Source of the DNA: Glutamicibacter sp. MNS18
GTDB lineage: Bacteria > Actinomycetota > Actinomycetes > Actinomycetales > Micrococcaceae
Assembly: GCF_026107515.2 (NCBI RefSeq)
Contig: NZ_JAPCHW010000003.1
Span: 124,001-188,000, forward strand
DNA length: 64,000 nucleotides
Reading direction: 5' to 3'
A program made the translations under genes and the position numbers. The notes under the pieces were generated by a model. That model saw only the letters and a list, made by a program, of their open reading frames with translations, had not been told where the DNA came from and made no database searches. Positions 35,134 to 45,007 of the stretch are shown here, piece by piece (position 1 is the first letter of the stretch; each line of letters opens with the position of its first letter).

Positions 35134-36486
35134 ATGAACTCAAACATTTCCGTCCCTCAGCGCTCGCTGACCAAGGGGACCCCGCAGGCTCGTCGCGCCG
35201 CGCTCTCCGGCTTCCTGGGCTCGACCCTGGAGTACTTCGACTTCTTCATCTACGGCTCCGCCGCGGCCTTGGTCTTCTCCCACGTCTTCTTCCCCGGCGA
35301 CGGGGCGAACTCGGTGCTGCTCTCGATCTCCACCCTCGGTGTGGCCTACGTGGCCCGCCCACTGGGTGCGGTGCTCTGGGGCCACCTGGGCGACAAGTTC
35401 GGCCGGCGCAATACCCTGATGGCCTGTCTGCTGCTCATGGGCATCGCCACCTTCCTGATCGGCTGCCTGCCCACCTACGAGCAGATCGGATTGTTCGCCC
35501 CGGCACTGCTGGTGCTGCTGCGCCTGCTGCAGGGCCTGTCCGCCGGCGGTGAATCCCCGGGGGCCGCCTCGCTGTCCATGGAGCACGCCCCGGAGCGTCG
35601 CCGTTCCTTCTTCGCCAGCTTCACCATGAGCGGGATCATGTTCGGCATCGTGCTGGCCACCCTGGTCTTCATCCCGGTCGCCTCGCTGCCCGATGAGCAG
35701 CTGATGAGCTGGGGCTGGCGCCTGCCGTTCCTGGCCAGCATCCTGCTGACCTTCTTCGCCTTCTGGATCCGCCGGCACCTGGAGGAGCCCGAGGTCTTCG
35801 AAGAGGCCAAGGAGCACGAGGAAGTCGTGAAGGTCCCGCTGGTGGAACTGTTCCGCAACCACTGGGCCTCGGTGCTGCGTGTGATGTTCTCCTCGACCTT
35901 CGCCATGATCAACACCATCGTGAACGTGTTCGCCCTGGCCTACGCCGTGGAGCACAACGGGATCGAACGCACCACCATGCTCGCGGCCATCGCCGCGGCC
36001 AATTTCACCGCGGTGCTCACCCAGCCGCTGTACGGCTTGCTGGCCGACAGGATCGGACGCAAGCCGGTGTTCATCGGCGGCGCCTTGGGGGCCGGTGGCA
36101 TGGTGTTCGTCTTCTTCAACGCCATCGGCACCGGTAACGTGATGATCATCTTCATCTCCTCGATCATCCTGATGGGGGTCTTCTATGCGGCCCCCAACGG
36201 CTCCTACATGGCCTCCTTCCCCGAGCAGTTCCCGGCCAAGGTCCGGTACTCCGGCATGGCGATCGGCCTGATGCTCGGCCTGCTGGTCTCCGGATTCACC
36301 CCGGCCATCGGCACCGTGATGACCGCGGGGGACAGCTCCAACTGGATGCCTGTCGCCCTCATGTGCGCCGGATTCGCGCTGCTCTCGGCCATCGCCTTCG
36401 CCACCGGCCCGGAAACCTACAAGATCCCCACCGCCCAGCTGGGCCTGACCAAGGCGCAGCGCAAGGCGCTGGGAGTCGGCAAATGA
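35134..36486 (+). CDS. MHS-family proton symporter 1 (shikimate/organic-acid type)
   Basis: This 450-residue, 12-helix major facilitator belongs to the metabolite:H+ symporter group, recognisable by [21 protein letters not shown] in helix 1 and by the basic loop [10 protein letters not shown] between helices 2 and 3. Relatives take up shikimate, alpha-ketoglutarate, citrate, proline or protocatechuate. Its stop overlaps the start of the AroE-like gene (ATGA, 36483-36486). This coupling suggests import of a shikimate- or quinate-like acid. One of three MHS paralogues in the island. Confidence 0.87.
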   Translation: MNSNISVPQRSLTKGTPQARRAALSGFLGSTLEYFDFFIYGSAAALVFSHVFFPGDGANSVLLSISTLGVAYVARPLGAVLWGHLGDKFGRRNTLMACLLLMGIATFLIGCLPTYEQIGLFAPALLVLLRLLQGLSAGGESPGAASLSMEHAPERRRSFFASFTMSGIMFGIVLATLVFIPVASLPDEQLMSWGWRLPFLASILLTFFAFWIRRHLEEPEVFEEAKEHEEVVKVPLVELFRNHWASVLRVMFSSTFAMINTIVNVFALAYAVEHNGIERTTMLAAIAAANFTAVLTQPLYGLLADRIGRKPVFIGGALGAGGMVFVFFNAIGTGNVMIIFISSIILMGVFYAAPNGSYMASFPEQFPAKVRYSGMAIGLMLGLLVSGFTPAIGTVMTAGDSSNWMPVALMCAGFALLSAIAFATGPETYKIPTAQLGLTKAQRKALGVGK

Positions 36487-37385
36487 CCCCGGGAGCCACG
36501 CCGATACGCATTGCCCTGCTGGGGGACGACATCGCCACCTCGCTCTCCCCGCGGATCCACCGCGCCGAGGCCGCGGCCCTGGGCCTGGCCGGTTTCGACT
36601 ACCAGGCGGTGGACCTGGCCGCCGAGGCCGATGCCCATGGCCGGTTGGGGCAGATCATGGGAGGGCTACTCACCTCGGGATATACCGGATTCAACATCAC
36701 CCACCCGTACAAGCAGTCGATCATCCGGTTCCTGGACGGGCTCTCACCCCAGGCCGAGGCCCTGGGTGCGGTCAACGTGGTGGTGTGCGAGGCCGGGAAA
36801 CTGATCGGACACAACACCGACCAGAGCGGATTCCTGGCCGCACTGCAGCGCAACCTGCCCGCCGATGCCGAACGCCACGAGGTGGCGCTGTTCGGGGCCG
36901 GGGGAGCCGGTAGCGCCGTGGCGCATGCACTGCTCGAATTCGGGGTGCAGGCCCTGCGCATCATTGACACCGACGCGGGCAGGCTCGATTCCCTGGCCAG
37001 CCTGTTACGCTCACGGGCAACCGCAGGGGTGCAGGTCGACACCGGCACCCCCGAGCGCGCGACGGACTGGGTTCCGCAGGCGAACGCCGTGGTCAACGCC
37101 ACCCCGGTGGGAATGGAGCAGATTCCCGGCATTCCGTTGGACCCGACCCTGCTCCGGTCCCACCATTGGGTGGCGGATGTGATCTACCGCCCGGTGGACA
37201 CCGAGCTGTTGCGGGCCGCAGCGGCCCGGGGGTGCCGCACGGTACAGGGAACGGGAATGTTCATCGAACAGGCCGCGGACACCTTTGCGCTGCTGACCGG
37301 GGATGAGCCCAATCGGGAACGGCTGCGCAACGAGCTGTCGCTGGTGCTCGGCGCACCAGTTGGCAGCAGGGAAACCCGCAAGTAA
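36483..37385 (+). CDS. Shikimate/quinate dehydrogenase-like protein (AroE family)
   Basis: This 300-residue AroE-family NAD(P)-dependent dehydrogenase has the catalytic lysine in NITHPYKQ and the partner aspartate in HNTDQSGF, with substrate serines in TSLSPRIH. The cofactor fold is [16 protein letters not shown]. The family interconverts shikimate and 3-dehydroshikimate, or quinate and 3-dehydroquinate. After the fold the sequence [10 protein letters not shown] has an aspartate where NADPH enzymes have an NRT-type motif, which favours NAD and a catabolic direction. Translational coupling with an MHS transporter also supports catabolism rather than aromatic biosynthesis. No dehydroquinase gene is seen nearby. 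Confidence 0.83.
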   Translation: MTPGATPIRIALLGDDIATSLSPRIHRAEAAALGLAGFDYQAVDLAAEADAHGRLGQIMGGLLTSGYTGFNITHPYKQSIIRFLDGLSPQAEALGAVNVVVCEAGKLIGHNTDQSGFLAALQRNLPADAERHEVALFGAGGAGSAVAHALLEFGVQALRIIDTDAGRLDSLASLLRSRATAGVQVDTGTPERATDWVPQANAVVNATPVGMEQIPGIPLDPTLLRSHHWVADVIYRPVDTELLRAAAARGCRTVQGTGMFIEQAADTFALLTGDEPNRERLRNELSLVLGAPVGSRETRK

Positions 37386-37399
37386 TCACCCCTCCCGGT

Positions 37400-37424
37400 G
37401 GGCGGTGTCGTGATGACACCGCCC
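37400..37424 (+). terminator. Hairpin terminator after the AroE-like gene
   Basis: Perfect ten-base arms (37400-37409 and 37415-37424) enclose GTGAT. Confidence 0.65.
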
Positions 37425-37495
37425 TGCGGCGATTATGGGATACTGGCAGCACTTTGCCCCTGATGGGTGCAAGGGAATCGTGGAAGGAAAGACTC

Positions 37496-38296
37496 GTGGC
37501 CAACTCGCGCTCCGGGGAATCGGTGGTTGACCGGATCATCAAGCTGCTCAGCGCCTTCGAGCGTAGCAACCCCAAACTGAGCATGAGCGAGCTGGCCCGC
37601 CACACCCAACTTCCCACCAGTACCACCCACCGGCTGGCCACCGAGCTGTGGGATGCCGGTTTCCTGGACCGCGACGAGGAGGGACGCTTCGGTATCGGGG
37701 TGCGGATGTGGGAACTGGCCGCCCGATCCAACCCTTTGGAGGAGTTCAGGCAGCGCGGACTGCCGGTCCTGGAAGGTATCCAGGAAGCGGTCCGCCAGCA
37801 CGTTTCACTCTCGGTGCCCAGCTATGAGGATTTCACCGTTCTGTATCTGGAGCGACTGGACAAACACGGTTCGGCGGTCAACCTGGCCGAGGTGGCCGGC
37901 CGGCTGGACATGCACACCACTTCCGCGGGCCTGGCAATGCTGGCCTTCGCCCCGCACCGGGTGCGCGAGCAGTTCCTCGATGGCCCCTTGTCCGACACCG
38001 CGCCGGGCACCGAGATTCAATCGGCCCGGTTGCGTGCCCAGCTGGCGCAGTACCGTGATCGCGGCTTCGTTCGCCTGGCCGGGGTGCTGGTCAAGGAGAA
38101 CGTGGCCTACTCGGTGCCGGTCGTGGGACGCGGTTCCGAGGTCCTCGGGGCCATTACCGTGGTCAGCCCGCTCAGCGAGGACAATGCACAACTGGTCATC
38201 CCGGTACTCGTGGCGGCCGGACGCTCGCTCTCGCGCTCGATGGGTTCCGAACGGCGGCCCTACGGCGCCCGCAGCTGGCTGGGGCAAGTCCGCTAG
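37496..38296 (+). CDS. IclR-family transcriptional regulator
   Basis: This 266-residue IclR protein has an N-terminal winged helix-turn-helix (SMSELARHTQLPTSTTHRLATEL) and a C-terminal effector domain (GLPVLEGIQEAVRQHVSLSV onward, with GSAVNLAEVAGRLDMHTTSAGLAMLA). The family often controls aromatic-acid and organic-acid catabolism. GTG 37496 is chosen as start because GGAAGGAAAG lies just upstream; TTG 37454 and ATG 37463 are possible. It precedes MHS transporter 2, whose upstream region contains a perfect palindrome. Confidence 0.87.
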   Translation: MANSRSGESVVDRIIKLLSAFERSNPKLSMSELARHTQLPTSTTHRLATELWDAGFLDRDEEGRFGIGVRMWELAARSNPLEEFRQRGLPVLEGIQEAVRQHVSLSVPSYEDFTVLYLERLDKHGSAVNLAEVAGRLDMHTTSAGLAMLAFAPHRVREQFLDGPLSDTAPGTEIQSARLRAQLAQYRDRGFVRLAGVLVKENVAYSVPVVGRGSEVLGAITVVSPLSEDNAQLVIPVLVAAGRSLSRSMGSERRPYGARSWLGQVR

Positions 38297-38613
38297 CTGC
38301 GCGACCCCGCGTTGTGCCCGGCACCAGGGATATGTCCACTGGGTGCAAGCATCAGGGGGACTTATCGCCCTCTTGATTGTGTCTCTTGAAGTGTCCGCCG
38401 GGCCCGGCATATCACGATTCGAACGCACTTTCCCGTTGGACGGGAATCTTCACCTGGCCTGTGACCCGGCTTCCTACAGTTGGAACCTGACCGGATGTAA
38501 CGGCGATCACAGTCGCAGCCTTGGGAACTCATACCCCTGGTCGGCCATCGACCTACCGCTGATCCGACGTCATCCGTCTTCGCACTCCATATCCACTTCT
38601 CTGCAGGAGAACC
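38297..38613 (+). other. Intergenic region upstream of MHS transporter 2
   Basis: These 317 bases carry no gene. The notable element is the palindrome at 38430-38446. The transporter's AGGAG ribosome-binding site sits at the 3' end. Confidence 0.5.
38430..38446. promoter_or_regulatory. Perfect palindrome, candidate IclR operator
   Basis: TTCCCGTTGGACGGGAA has seven-base arms around TGG. Its size and symmetry fit IclR-type operators, and it lies between the iclR gene and MHS transporter 2. Confidence 0.45.
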
Positions 38614-40011
38614 ATGTCCAACCAGCTCCATGACCCCACCCCTGTCCATCCGGGTGCCGGCACTGCCGAGGTTCCGGCCGACGGGCCGCAACGCTCACCG
38701 CGCAAGGCCGCGCTGGCCTCGTTCCTGGGCTCGACCCTCGAATACTACGACTTCTTCATCTACGGCACCGCCGCGGCCTTGGTCTTCAACAAGCTGTTCT
38801 TCCCGGATGCCGACCCGTTGGTGGCACTGATCGGTTCCATGGCCACCTTCGGGGTGGGCTACCTGGCCCGCCCGTTGGGCGGCATTGTGATGAGCCATGT
38901 CGGTGACCGCGTGGGCCGCAAGAAGGCGCTGATGATCACCCTGGTCATCATGGGTGTGGCCTCGCTGGGAATCGGACTGCTGCCCACCTACGAGCAGCTG
39001 GGCTGGTGGGCCACCGCACTGCTGGTGTTGGGGCGGCTGGCCCAGGGATTCTCGGCAGGTGCCGAAGCCGCCGGGGCCTCGACCCTGACGGTGGAGCACT
39101 CCCCGGAAGGCAAGCGCGGGTTCTTCACCTCCTTCGTGATGACCGGATACGCCTCGGGCATGGTGCTCTCCACGATCGTGTTCATCCCGATCGCGGCACT
39201 ACCCGAGGAAGCGCTGATGAGCTGGGGATGGCGCGTGCCGTTCTGGCTATCGGTCGTGGTGCTGCTCATCGCCTACTGGGTACGTACTCACCTGGACGAG
39301 ACCCCGGTCTTCGAACAGGAGGTTGTCCAGGAGCAACCCCGGACCAAGCGCCGCACCCCGGCGGCCATCGTGCTCAGCACCCAGTGGCGCGATGTGCTGC
39401 GGATCGTGTTCATCACCGTGTACTCGGTCATGCAGACCATTTTCACGGTCTTCGCCCTGGCCTATGCCACCAGCGACGCGGTGGGAATCGAGCGGACCAC
39501 CATGCTGGTCATCAATGCCACGACCATCGGCCTGTCGATGTTCACCATCCCGTTGGCCGGTGCGCTCTCGGACCGCTTCGGTCGCAAACCGGTGTTGCTC
39601 ACGGGCATGTTCGGCTGTTCGGTGACCATTGTCGGCTATTTCTGGGCCATCAGCGAACAGAACATCCTGCTGGTGTTCCTCTTCGGGTTCCTGAACATGT
39701 CCGTGTTCTATTCGGCCTGGAACGGTGTCTGGACGGTGTTCTTCCCGGAGATGTTCGCCGCCCCGGTCCGCTATTCGGGTATGGCGATCGGCAACCAGTT
39801 CGGCTTGATCCTCACCGGCTTCGCGCCCACCGTGGCGACCTTGCTGCTGGGCGAGGGGACCTTCGGCTGGGTTCCGGTGGCGGTCTTCGCCGTCAGCTGC
39901 GCCGTGGTTTCGGCGATCGCGGTGATGGGAGCCAAGGAGACGGCCTTCACCCCGATGGACCAGCTGGGCAAGGGCGGCTGGAGCAAGGCTGCGACCAGCG
40001 ACCGCGGCTAG
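38614..40011 (+). CDS. MHS-family proton symporter 2
   Basis: This 465-residue MHS-family major facilitator has the signature LGSTLEYYDFFIYGTAAALVF and the loop GDRVGRKKAL. It has a longer hydrophilic N-terminus (about 30 residues, rich in P, H and A) than the other two paralogues. ATG 38614 follows AGGAG. A strong hairpin follows the stop, so it appears monocistronic. The IclR gene just upstream and the polyol-type operon just downstream suggest that it imports the substrate of that operon. Confidence 0.87.
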   Translation: MSNQLHDPTPVHPGAGTAEVPADGPQRSPRKAALASFLGSTLEYYDFFIYGTAAALVFNKLFFPDADPLVALIGSMATFGVGYLARPLGGIVMSHVGDRVGRKKALMITLVIMGVASLGIGLLPTYEQLGWWATALLVLGRLAQGFSAGAEAAGASTLTVEHSPEGKRGFFTSFVMTGYASGMVLSTIVFIPIAALPEEALMSWGWRVPFWLSVVVLLIAYWVRTHLDETPVFEQEVVQEQPRTKRRTPAAIVLSTQWRDVLRIVFITVYSVMQTIFTVFALAYATSDAVGIERTTMLVINATTIGLSMFTIPLAGALSDRFGRKPVLLTGMFGCSVTIVGYFWAISEQNILLVFLFGFLNMSVFYSAWNGVWTVFFPEMFAAPVRYSGMAIGNQFGLILTGFAPTVATLLLGEGTFGWVPVAVFAVSCAVVSAIAVMGAKETAFTPMDQLGKGGWSKAATSDRG

Positions 40012-40030
40012 GCGGCCGTAGGTTGGGCAA

Positions 40031-40065
40031 ACTGCCGGTGATCGGTATCGATGATCACCGGCAGT
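40031..40065 (+). terminator. Hairpin terminator after MHS transporter 2
   Basis: Perfect 13-base arms (40031-40043 and 40053-40065) enclose a nine-base loop. Confidence 0.75.
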
Positions 40066-40114
40066 CGGTGCGTTAACCGCTAAATGACTGGTCAAAACGC
40101 GTTCATGAATCATG

Positions 40115-40134
40115 CTTGCCATTGAATGGGCAAG
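40115..40134. promoter_or_regulatory. Palindrome upstream of the seven-gene operon
   Basis: CTTGCC and GGCAAG are separated by eight bases, about 100 bases before the first gene of the operon. A second small palindrome, TTCATGAA, lies at 40102-40109. Operator function is a guess. Confidence 0.3.
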
Positions 40135-40234
40135 AGTTACCGTGGCTGTGTTCCAGTTCATACAGTGGAGGAAAGCGAGGCGGAGGATTCTTCCGCATCA
40201 TCTGCATCCCACGAGTTCCCCGGAGGGCCTGACC

Positions 40235-41377
40235 ATGAACGAATCCACCCGTGTGCTACGCGTCGGTATCGTCGGCTGCGGCAACATCAGCCGCAACCAC
40301 ATCGAGGCGTTCAACGCCATCGCCGGGGCGCACGTCGTGGCCGTCTGCGATGTGGATCTGGCCCGCGCACAGGACACCGCCGGCGCCTGGGATATCGCCC
40401 ACGCCGTGGACTCCGTTGACCGGCTGCTGGCCCTGGAGCTGGATATCGTCTCGGTCTGCACCCCGCATCCGACCCACGAGGCGGTGGTTATCCAGGCCGC
40501 AGCGGCCGGGGTGAATGTCTTGTGCGAGAAGCCGATCGCCGTGGACGTGGCCAGTGCCCAGCGCATGGTGGAGGCCTGCGATGCGGCGGGTGTCAAGTTC
40601 TCGGTGCTGTTCCAGCGCCGCTTCTGGCCGGCGGCGCGCGCCCTGCGCGCACTGATCGATGACGGCACCCTGGGCACCCCGGTGCTCGGCCAGGCCTCGG
40701 TGTTGCTGCACCGCGCCCCGGAATACTACTCGGCGGATGCCTGGCGCGGCACCTGGTCCACCGACGGCGGCGGGGTGCTGATGACCCAGGCCATCCACTA
40801 CATCGACCTGCTGCAGTGGTACATGGGCCCGGTGGCCGAAGTCTACGGGGTGATCAACACCTTCAAACACGGGGCGGATATCGAGGTCGAGGACTCGGCG
40901 AGCGCACTGCTGAAGTTCACCAGCGGGGCCATGGCCACCCTGAACGCCTCCACCGCGGCCAACCCGGCGCTCGGGGTGCAGATCCGGATCACCGGGCGCA
41001 CCGGCGCCACCGCCGAACTGAGTGAGTTCCCCGAGGGCAGTGACGGGCGGCTGACCCTGCAGGCCAGCGGCGATACCGTGGAGACCAACCCGGTGCATCC
41101 GGCGGGGGTGGCCCCGAATGTGGAGTTGTCCACCATCAACGGGGCGTTGATCCCGCACCACAAGGCGCAGATCGCCCAGTTCGTCCAGGCGGTGCGCGGA
41201 AGCGAGCCGGTGGCGGTAACCGGCTCGGATGCCACCAACGCCCTGCGGATCCTGCTGGCGGTGTACGCCTCGGCCCGTAGCGGCCAGCCGGTGCGCTTTG
41301 AGCCGTTCCCGGCCGATGTGCCCGTAGCCACCGATGAAGTGATCGCCCGGCTGGACCACGGTCAGCCGGTCGCCTAG
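40235..41377 (+). CDS. Gfo/Idh/MocA-family NAD(P)-dependent oxidoreductase
   Basis: This 380-residue sugar/cyclitol dehydrogenase has an N-terminal Rossmann fold (RVGIVGCGNISRNHIEAF), the family lysine motif CEKPIAVD around residue 97 and the C-terminal catalytic region GGGVLMTQAIHYIDLLQW. Relatives oxidise myo-inositol, glucose-fructose or other polyols at a secondary hydroxyl. It is the first gene of a seven-gene operon (40235-48078) with short gaps. A GGAGGG site precedes ATG 40235. The actual polyol is unknown. Confidence 0.87.
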   Translation: MNESTRVLRVGIVGCGNISRNHIEAFNAIAGAHVVAVCDVDLARAQDTAGAWDIAHAVDSVDRLLALELDIVSVCTPHPTHEAVVIQAAAAGVNVLCEKPIAVDVASAQRMVEACDAAGVKFSVLFQRRFWPAARALRALIDDGTLGTPVLGQASVLLHRAPEYYSADAWRGTWSTDGGGVLMTQAIHYIDLLQWYMGPVAEVYGVINTFKHGADIEVEDSASALLKFTSGAMATLNASTAANPALGVQIRITGRTGATAELSEFPEGSDGRLTLQASGDTVETNPVHPAGVAPNVELSTINGALIPHHKAQIAQFVQAVRGSEPVAVTGSDATNALRILLAVYASARSGQPVRFEPFPADVPVATDEVIARLDHGQPVA

Positions 41378-41425
41378 CCACCCCTGTCCGTGAGTACCCC
41401 CCCGTTCCATCCCTGAAAGGCCATC

Positions 41426-42271
41426 ATGACCGTTTCCTCTCCCGCCATCGGACTGGCCCAGCTCTCGCTGGTGAACACCGCCGCCCCGCAACTGATCCGG
41501 ATCGCCGCCCAGGCCGGGTTCGATTTCATTGGCGCCCGGGTCCGTCCGGTCACCGCCACCGAACGGGCCTACGATCTGCAGCCCGGTTCGCCGCTGCTGA
41601 AGCAAACCCTGCAGGCCGTGGCGGAAACCGGGGTGGGAGTGCGTGATATCGAGTTCCTGCTGATCGACGGGTCCGACCAACGTGACGCCTGGCTGCGGAT
41701 GATGGAGGCCGGACAGGCGCTGGGGGCCAGCACCCTGACCGTGGCCGCCTCGCTGGCTGATGAAAACCAGTTGGCCGATATCCTCTCGGTCATGACCCGG
41801 GACGGCAAGGCCTACGGCATCACCCCGACCCTGGAGGTGATCTCCTACCAGGCGGTCAACTCGTTGCCGCAGGCCGCGGAGCTGGCCCGACGTACCGGCT
41901 GCGCGATCGTGGGGGACACCCTGCACCTATCCCGGGTGGGTACAGATACCGGGCAGCTGTCCGAGCATGCCGGGCTGATCCCGCTGCTGCAGTTGTGCGA
42001 CGGGCCGGTCATCGCCCCGGTCGACAGGGAGGGCCTGGTCGCCGAGTCCCGCAGCGAACGCATGGTCCCCGGCCAGGGCGGGTTCGCCCTGGCGCGGATG
42101 GTCGCCGCACTTCCCGAGGGGTTGGCGCTGAGCGTGGAAGCCCCTTCGGATTCGACGGTGGCCAGGATCGGGGACGTGGCTTGGGCCCGGGAGCTGATGG
42201 CCGGAGCCCGCGCCGTACTGGCCGAGTCCCGGGCACTGCGCCAGAGCACCGCCGCGGCCGCGGAACACTAG
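41426..42271 (+). CDS. TIM-barrel sugar-phosphate isomerase/epimerase-like protein
   Basis: This 281-residue protein is of the xylose-isomerase-like / AP-endonuclease 2 TIM-barrel family. The barrel can be followed from IGLAQLSLVNTAAPQLIRIAAQAGFDFIGARV to the C-terminal GLALSVEAPS. Metal ligands are likely the glutamate in TPTLEVIS, the aspartate and histidine in VGDTLHLSRV, and the glutamate near SVEAP. The family includes inosose dehydratase-type enzymes, ketose epimerases and 3-dehydroshikimate dehydratases (QuiC, AsbF). All three would fit the island; none can be chosen from sequence alone. Confidence 0.78.
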   Translation: MTVSSPAIGLAQLSLVNTAAPQLIRIAAQAGFDFIGARVRPVTATERAYDLQPGSPLLKQTLQAVAETGVGVRDIEFLLIDGSDQRDAWLRMMEAGQALGASTLTVAASLADENQLADILSVMTRDGKAYGITPTLEVISYQAVNSLPQAAELARRTGCAIVGDTLHLSRVGTDTGQLSEHAGLIPLLQLCDGPVIAPVDREGLVAESRSERMVPGQGGFALARMVAALPEGLALSVEAPSDSTVARIGDVAWARELMAGARAVLAESRALRQSTAAAAEH

Positions 42272-42289
42272 GGAAGGGGAAAGGAAACC

Positions 42290-43132
42290 ATGACACAGCA
42301 CCATACCTACAGCCAGCAGCGTATCCAGCTCGGCGAGGGCATCTCGATTCCGGCGATCGGGTTGGGCACCTGGCCGCTGACCGGCGAGGACGCCACCGAT
42401 GCGGTGGCCCGCGGTATCGCCAATGGCTACCGCCATGTGGACACCGCCCACAGCTACGCCAACGAGGCCGCGGTGGGGGACGGGATCGCACGCTCCGGCA
42501 TCCGCCGTGACCAGTTGTGGGTCACCAGCAAGCTGAGCCTGGAAGGGCACTCGCGGACCAAGGTCAAGGACGCCTATGCAGGGGCCCTGGAACGCATGGG
42601 CCTGGACTACCTGGACCTGTTCCTGATCCACTGGCCGAATCCGGAACACGGCCGGTACGTGGACACCTGCCAGGGGCTGGCCGAACTGGTCGCCGACGGT
42701 GCGTTGCGTGCCTGGGGCGTGTCCAATTTCAAGCCGGCCCACCTGGACGCGGTCTACGCCGCAGGTCTTCGGCCGAGCGTGAACCAGGTGCAGGTGGACC
42801 CCGAGCACCTGCAGAGGGCGCAGCTGGAACACCACCGCACACTGGGCCTGGTGACCGCGGCCTACAGTCCGTTGGGGCGGGCCGGGGATTTCCTGGAGCA
42901 CCCGGCGATCACCGCCGCCGCTGCGCGCTACGGCAAGAGCCCGGCACAGGTGGTGCTGCGCTGGCATGTTGATTCCGGACGGATCGCGGTGCCGAAGTCG
43001 GCCAGCGACACCCGGCAGCGTGAAAACCTGGAGATCTTCGACTTCACGCTCAGCGAGGATGAAATCAGTGCGATCAACGCCCTGGACACCGGGGCCGGCC
43101 CACGGCTGGACTCCGACGAATACGGCCACTAG
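42290..43132 (+). CDS. Aldo/keto reductase
   Basis: This 280-residue AKR-superfamily NADPH-dependent reductase has a complete catalytic tetrad: D51 and Y56 in VDTAHSY, K81 in VTSKL and H114 in LIHWPNP. The cofactor-binding C-terminal motif is AVPKSASDTRQRENL. It resembles the 2,5-diketo-gluconate reductase group. It would interconvert a ketone and alcohol of the operon's substrate. It begins 18 bases after the TIM-barrel gene and ends 54 bases before flavoprotein B. Confidence 0.9.
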   Translation: MTQHHTYSQQRIQLGEGISIPAIGLGTWPLTGEDATDAVARGIANGYRHVDTAHSYANEAAVGDGIARSGIRRDQLWVTSKLSLEGHSRTKVKDAYAGALERMGLDYLDLFLIHWPNPEHGRYVDTCQGLAELVADGALRAWGVSNFKPAHLDAVYAAGLRPSVNQVQVDPEHLQRAQLEHHRTLGLVTAAYSPLGRAGDFLEHPAITAAAARYGKSPAQVVLRWHVDSGRIAVPKSASDTRQRENLEIFDFTLSEDEISAINALDTGAGPRLDSDEYGH

Positions 43133-43186
43133 CCACGCGGCCACCAGCTGCCGGGCACATTTTTCTTGAGAAACGGAAGTCATACG

Positions 43187-44944
43187 ATGAACAACCCCCA
43201 TTCCACTGAATCCGACGTCGATGTCCTGGTTGTCGGCTCCGGCGCCGGCGGGCTGTCCGCCGCTGTCACCGCGGCCCATCATGGGCTGAAGGTGCTGGTC
43301 GTGGAAAAGGCCGAGACCTGCGGTGGGGCGACCTCCTGGTCCGGTGGCTGGGCCTGGACCCCGGGCAACCCGCTGGCCAAGGCCGACGGGGTCAACGAGG
43401 ACCGTGAACTGTTCCGCACCTACCTTCGCGAACGCCTCGGTGAGGACTACAACGAGGACCGGGTGGAGGCCTTCCTGGAAGCGGTACCGCATATGGTCGG
43501 CTTCTTCCAGAACCACACCTCCCTGCACTTTGTCCCCGGCGCCAAGATCAACGACATCTACGGCAACACCCCGGGGGCGGGCACCGGGCACCGATCGGTG
43601 GGCCCCAAGCCCCTGAACGCACGGCAGGTGCGCCCCGAGGTGCGCGCCAAGATGCGCCACCAGCTCTACGCGACCAGCTTCCTGGGGATGGGCATCATGG
43701 CCGGCGAGGACCTGGGCAAGTTCCTCTCCGCTTCCAAGGGATCGGTCACCGGTATCCTGCATGCGGCCAAACGGGTGATCCCGCATGTCTTCGACCTGGC
43801 CATCCACCGGCGCAACATGCAGCTGGTCAACGGCACCGCATTGACCGCCCGGCTCATGAAGTCCGCGGACGAGCTGGGCGTGGAAATCCGGGTGAATACC
43901 GGGGCGGAGGAACTGCTTACCGATGCCGAAGGCAAGGTCACCGGGGTGAGGCTGCGTGGTCCGCAGGGCCGGTACCCCGTCAATGTGCGCCGCGGAGTGG
44001 TGCTGGCCACCGGCGGTTTCCCGCAGAACGTCCAACGCCGTGCCGAGCTGTTCCCCAAGACCCCTACCGGTGCCGAACACTGGTCCCTGGCGCCGGCCGA
44101 GTGCAACGGCTCGGGACTGGACATGGCCCAGGCCGTGGGTGCCAGGTTCAACACCGCGGGCGCCTCCCCGGCCGCCTGGTGCCCGGTCTCGCTGATCCGC
44201 TACCCGAATGGCGCAACCGGCACCTTCCCGCACATCATGGACCGGGCCAAGCCCGGCAGCATCGGTGTGCTGGCCAACGGCAAGCGGTTCGTGAACGAGG
44301 CCAACGGCTACTACGACTACGTGGATGCGATGATCAAGGCCACCGACGAAGGGGCGGAAGTCACCTCCTGGCAGATCGCCGACTCCCGTTTCGTGCGCCG
44401 CTACCCGCTGGGTATGGCCAAGCCGCTTCCGGTGCCGTTGACCCCGTACCTGCGCAACGGCTACCTGGTCAAGGGCCGGACCCTGGCCGAGCTGGCGGAA
44501 AAGTGCGGTATCGAACCGGCCAACCTGGAAGCGACCGTCGCCGAATTCAACGCCAACGCCCGCCGGGGTGTCGATCCGCACTTCGGCCGCGGTGAAACCC
44601 CCTTCAACCGCTACGGCGGGGACGCGGCCGTGGGTCCGAACCCGTCGCTGGCCCCCCTGGACAAGGGCCCGTTCTACGCGGTCAAGGTGGTTCCCGGCTC
44701 CTTCGGCACCTTCGCCGGTATCGACGTGGACGCCAAGTCCCGGGTGCTGAACGAGGACGGACGGGCAATCAAGGGACTCTACGCGGTGGGTAACGACCAG
44801 GCCAACGTCATGGGCGGGCACTACCCGGCCGGCGGCATCAACCTCGGACCGGCGTTGACCTTCGGCTACGTCGCGGCCCGCGACCTGGCCGGTGCCACCG
44901 GCTACGAGGACGAGCCCGTTTCCAGCAGCACGGCCGGGCGCTGA
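43187..44944 (+). CDS. KstD-like FAD-dependent dehydrogenase B
   Basis: This 585-residue flavoprotein is of the 3-ketosteroid-delta1-dehydrogenase-like family. The FAD fold reads VLVVGSGAGGLSAAVTAAHHG and VEKAETCGGATSWSGGWAWTPGN. The C-terminal part shows GPFYAVKVVPGSFGTFAGI and GLYAVGNDQANVMGGHYPAGG. It is expected to desaturate a cyclic ketone or related ring next to a carbonyl. It is the fourth gene of the operon, in the middle of four NAD(P)-dependent enzymes. ATG 43187 follows ACGGAAG. Sequence outside the FAD motifs differs clearly from proteins A and C, so the three probably act on different intermediates. Confidence 0.83.
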   Translation: MNNPHSTESDVDVLVVGSGAGGLSAAVTAAHHGLKVLVVEKAETCGGATSWSGGWAWTPGNPLAKADGVNEDRELFRTYLRERLGEDYNEDRVEAFLEAVPHMVGFFQNHTSLHFVPGAKINDIYGNTPGAGTGHRSVGPKPLNARQVRPEVRAKMRHQLYATSFLGMGIMAGEDLGKFLSASKGSVTGILHAAKRVIPHVFDLAIHRRNMQLVNGTALTARLMKSADELGVEIRVNTGAEELLTDAEGKVTGVRLRGPQGRYPVNVRRGVVLATGGFPQNVQRRAELFPKTPTGAEHWSLAPAECNGSGLDMAQAVGARFNTAGASPAAWCPVSLIRYPNGATGTFPHIMDRAKPGSIGVLANGKRFVNEANGYYDYVDAMIKATDEGAEVTSWQIADSRFVRRYPLGMAKPLPVPLTPYLRNGYLVKGRTLAELAEKCGIEPANLEATVAEFNANARRGVDPHFGRGETPFNRYGGDAAVGPNPSLAPLDKGPFYAVKVVPGSFGTFAGIDVDAKSRVLNEDGRAIKGLYAVGNDQANVMGGHYPAGGINLGPALTFGYVAARDLAGATGYEDEPVSSSTAGR

Positions 44945-45007
44945 CCCGGCACCATCCCGCAATACCCAGCAGAAGCCGCGAATACAGAAGCCAGAGGGAA
45001 CAAGACC

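Noticed and set aside
35134-37385. Canonical quinate/shikimate operon
   Set aside because: A transporter and an AroE-like gene are present, but no dehydroquinase, QsuB-type dehydratase or protocatechuate pathway gene could be seen, so the standard label would overstate the evidence.
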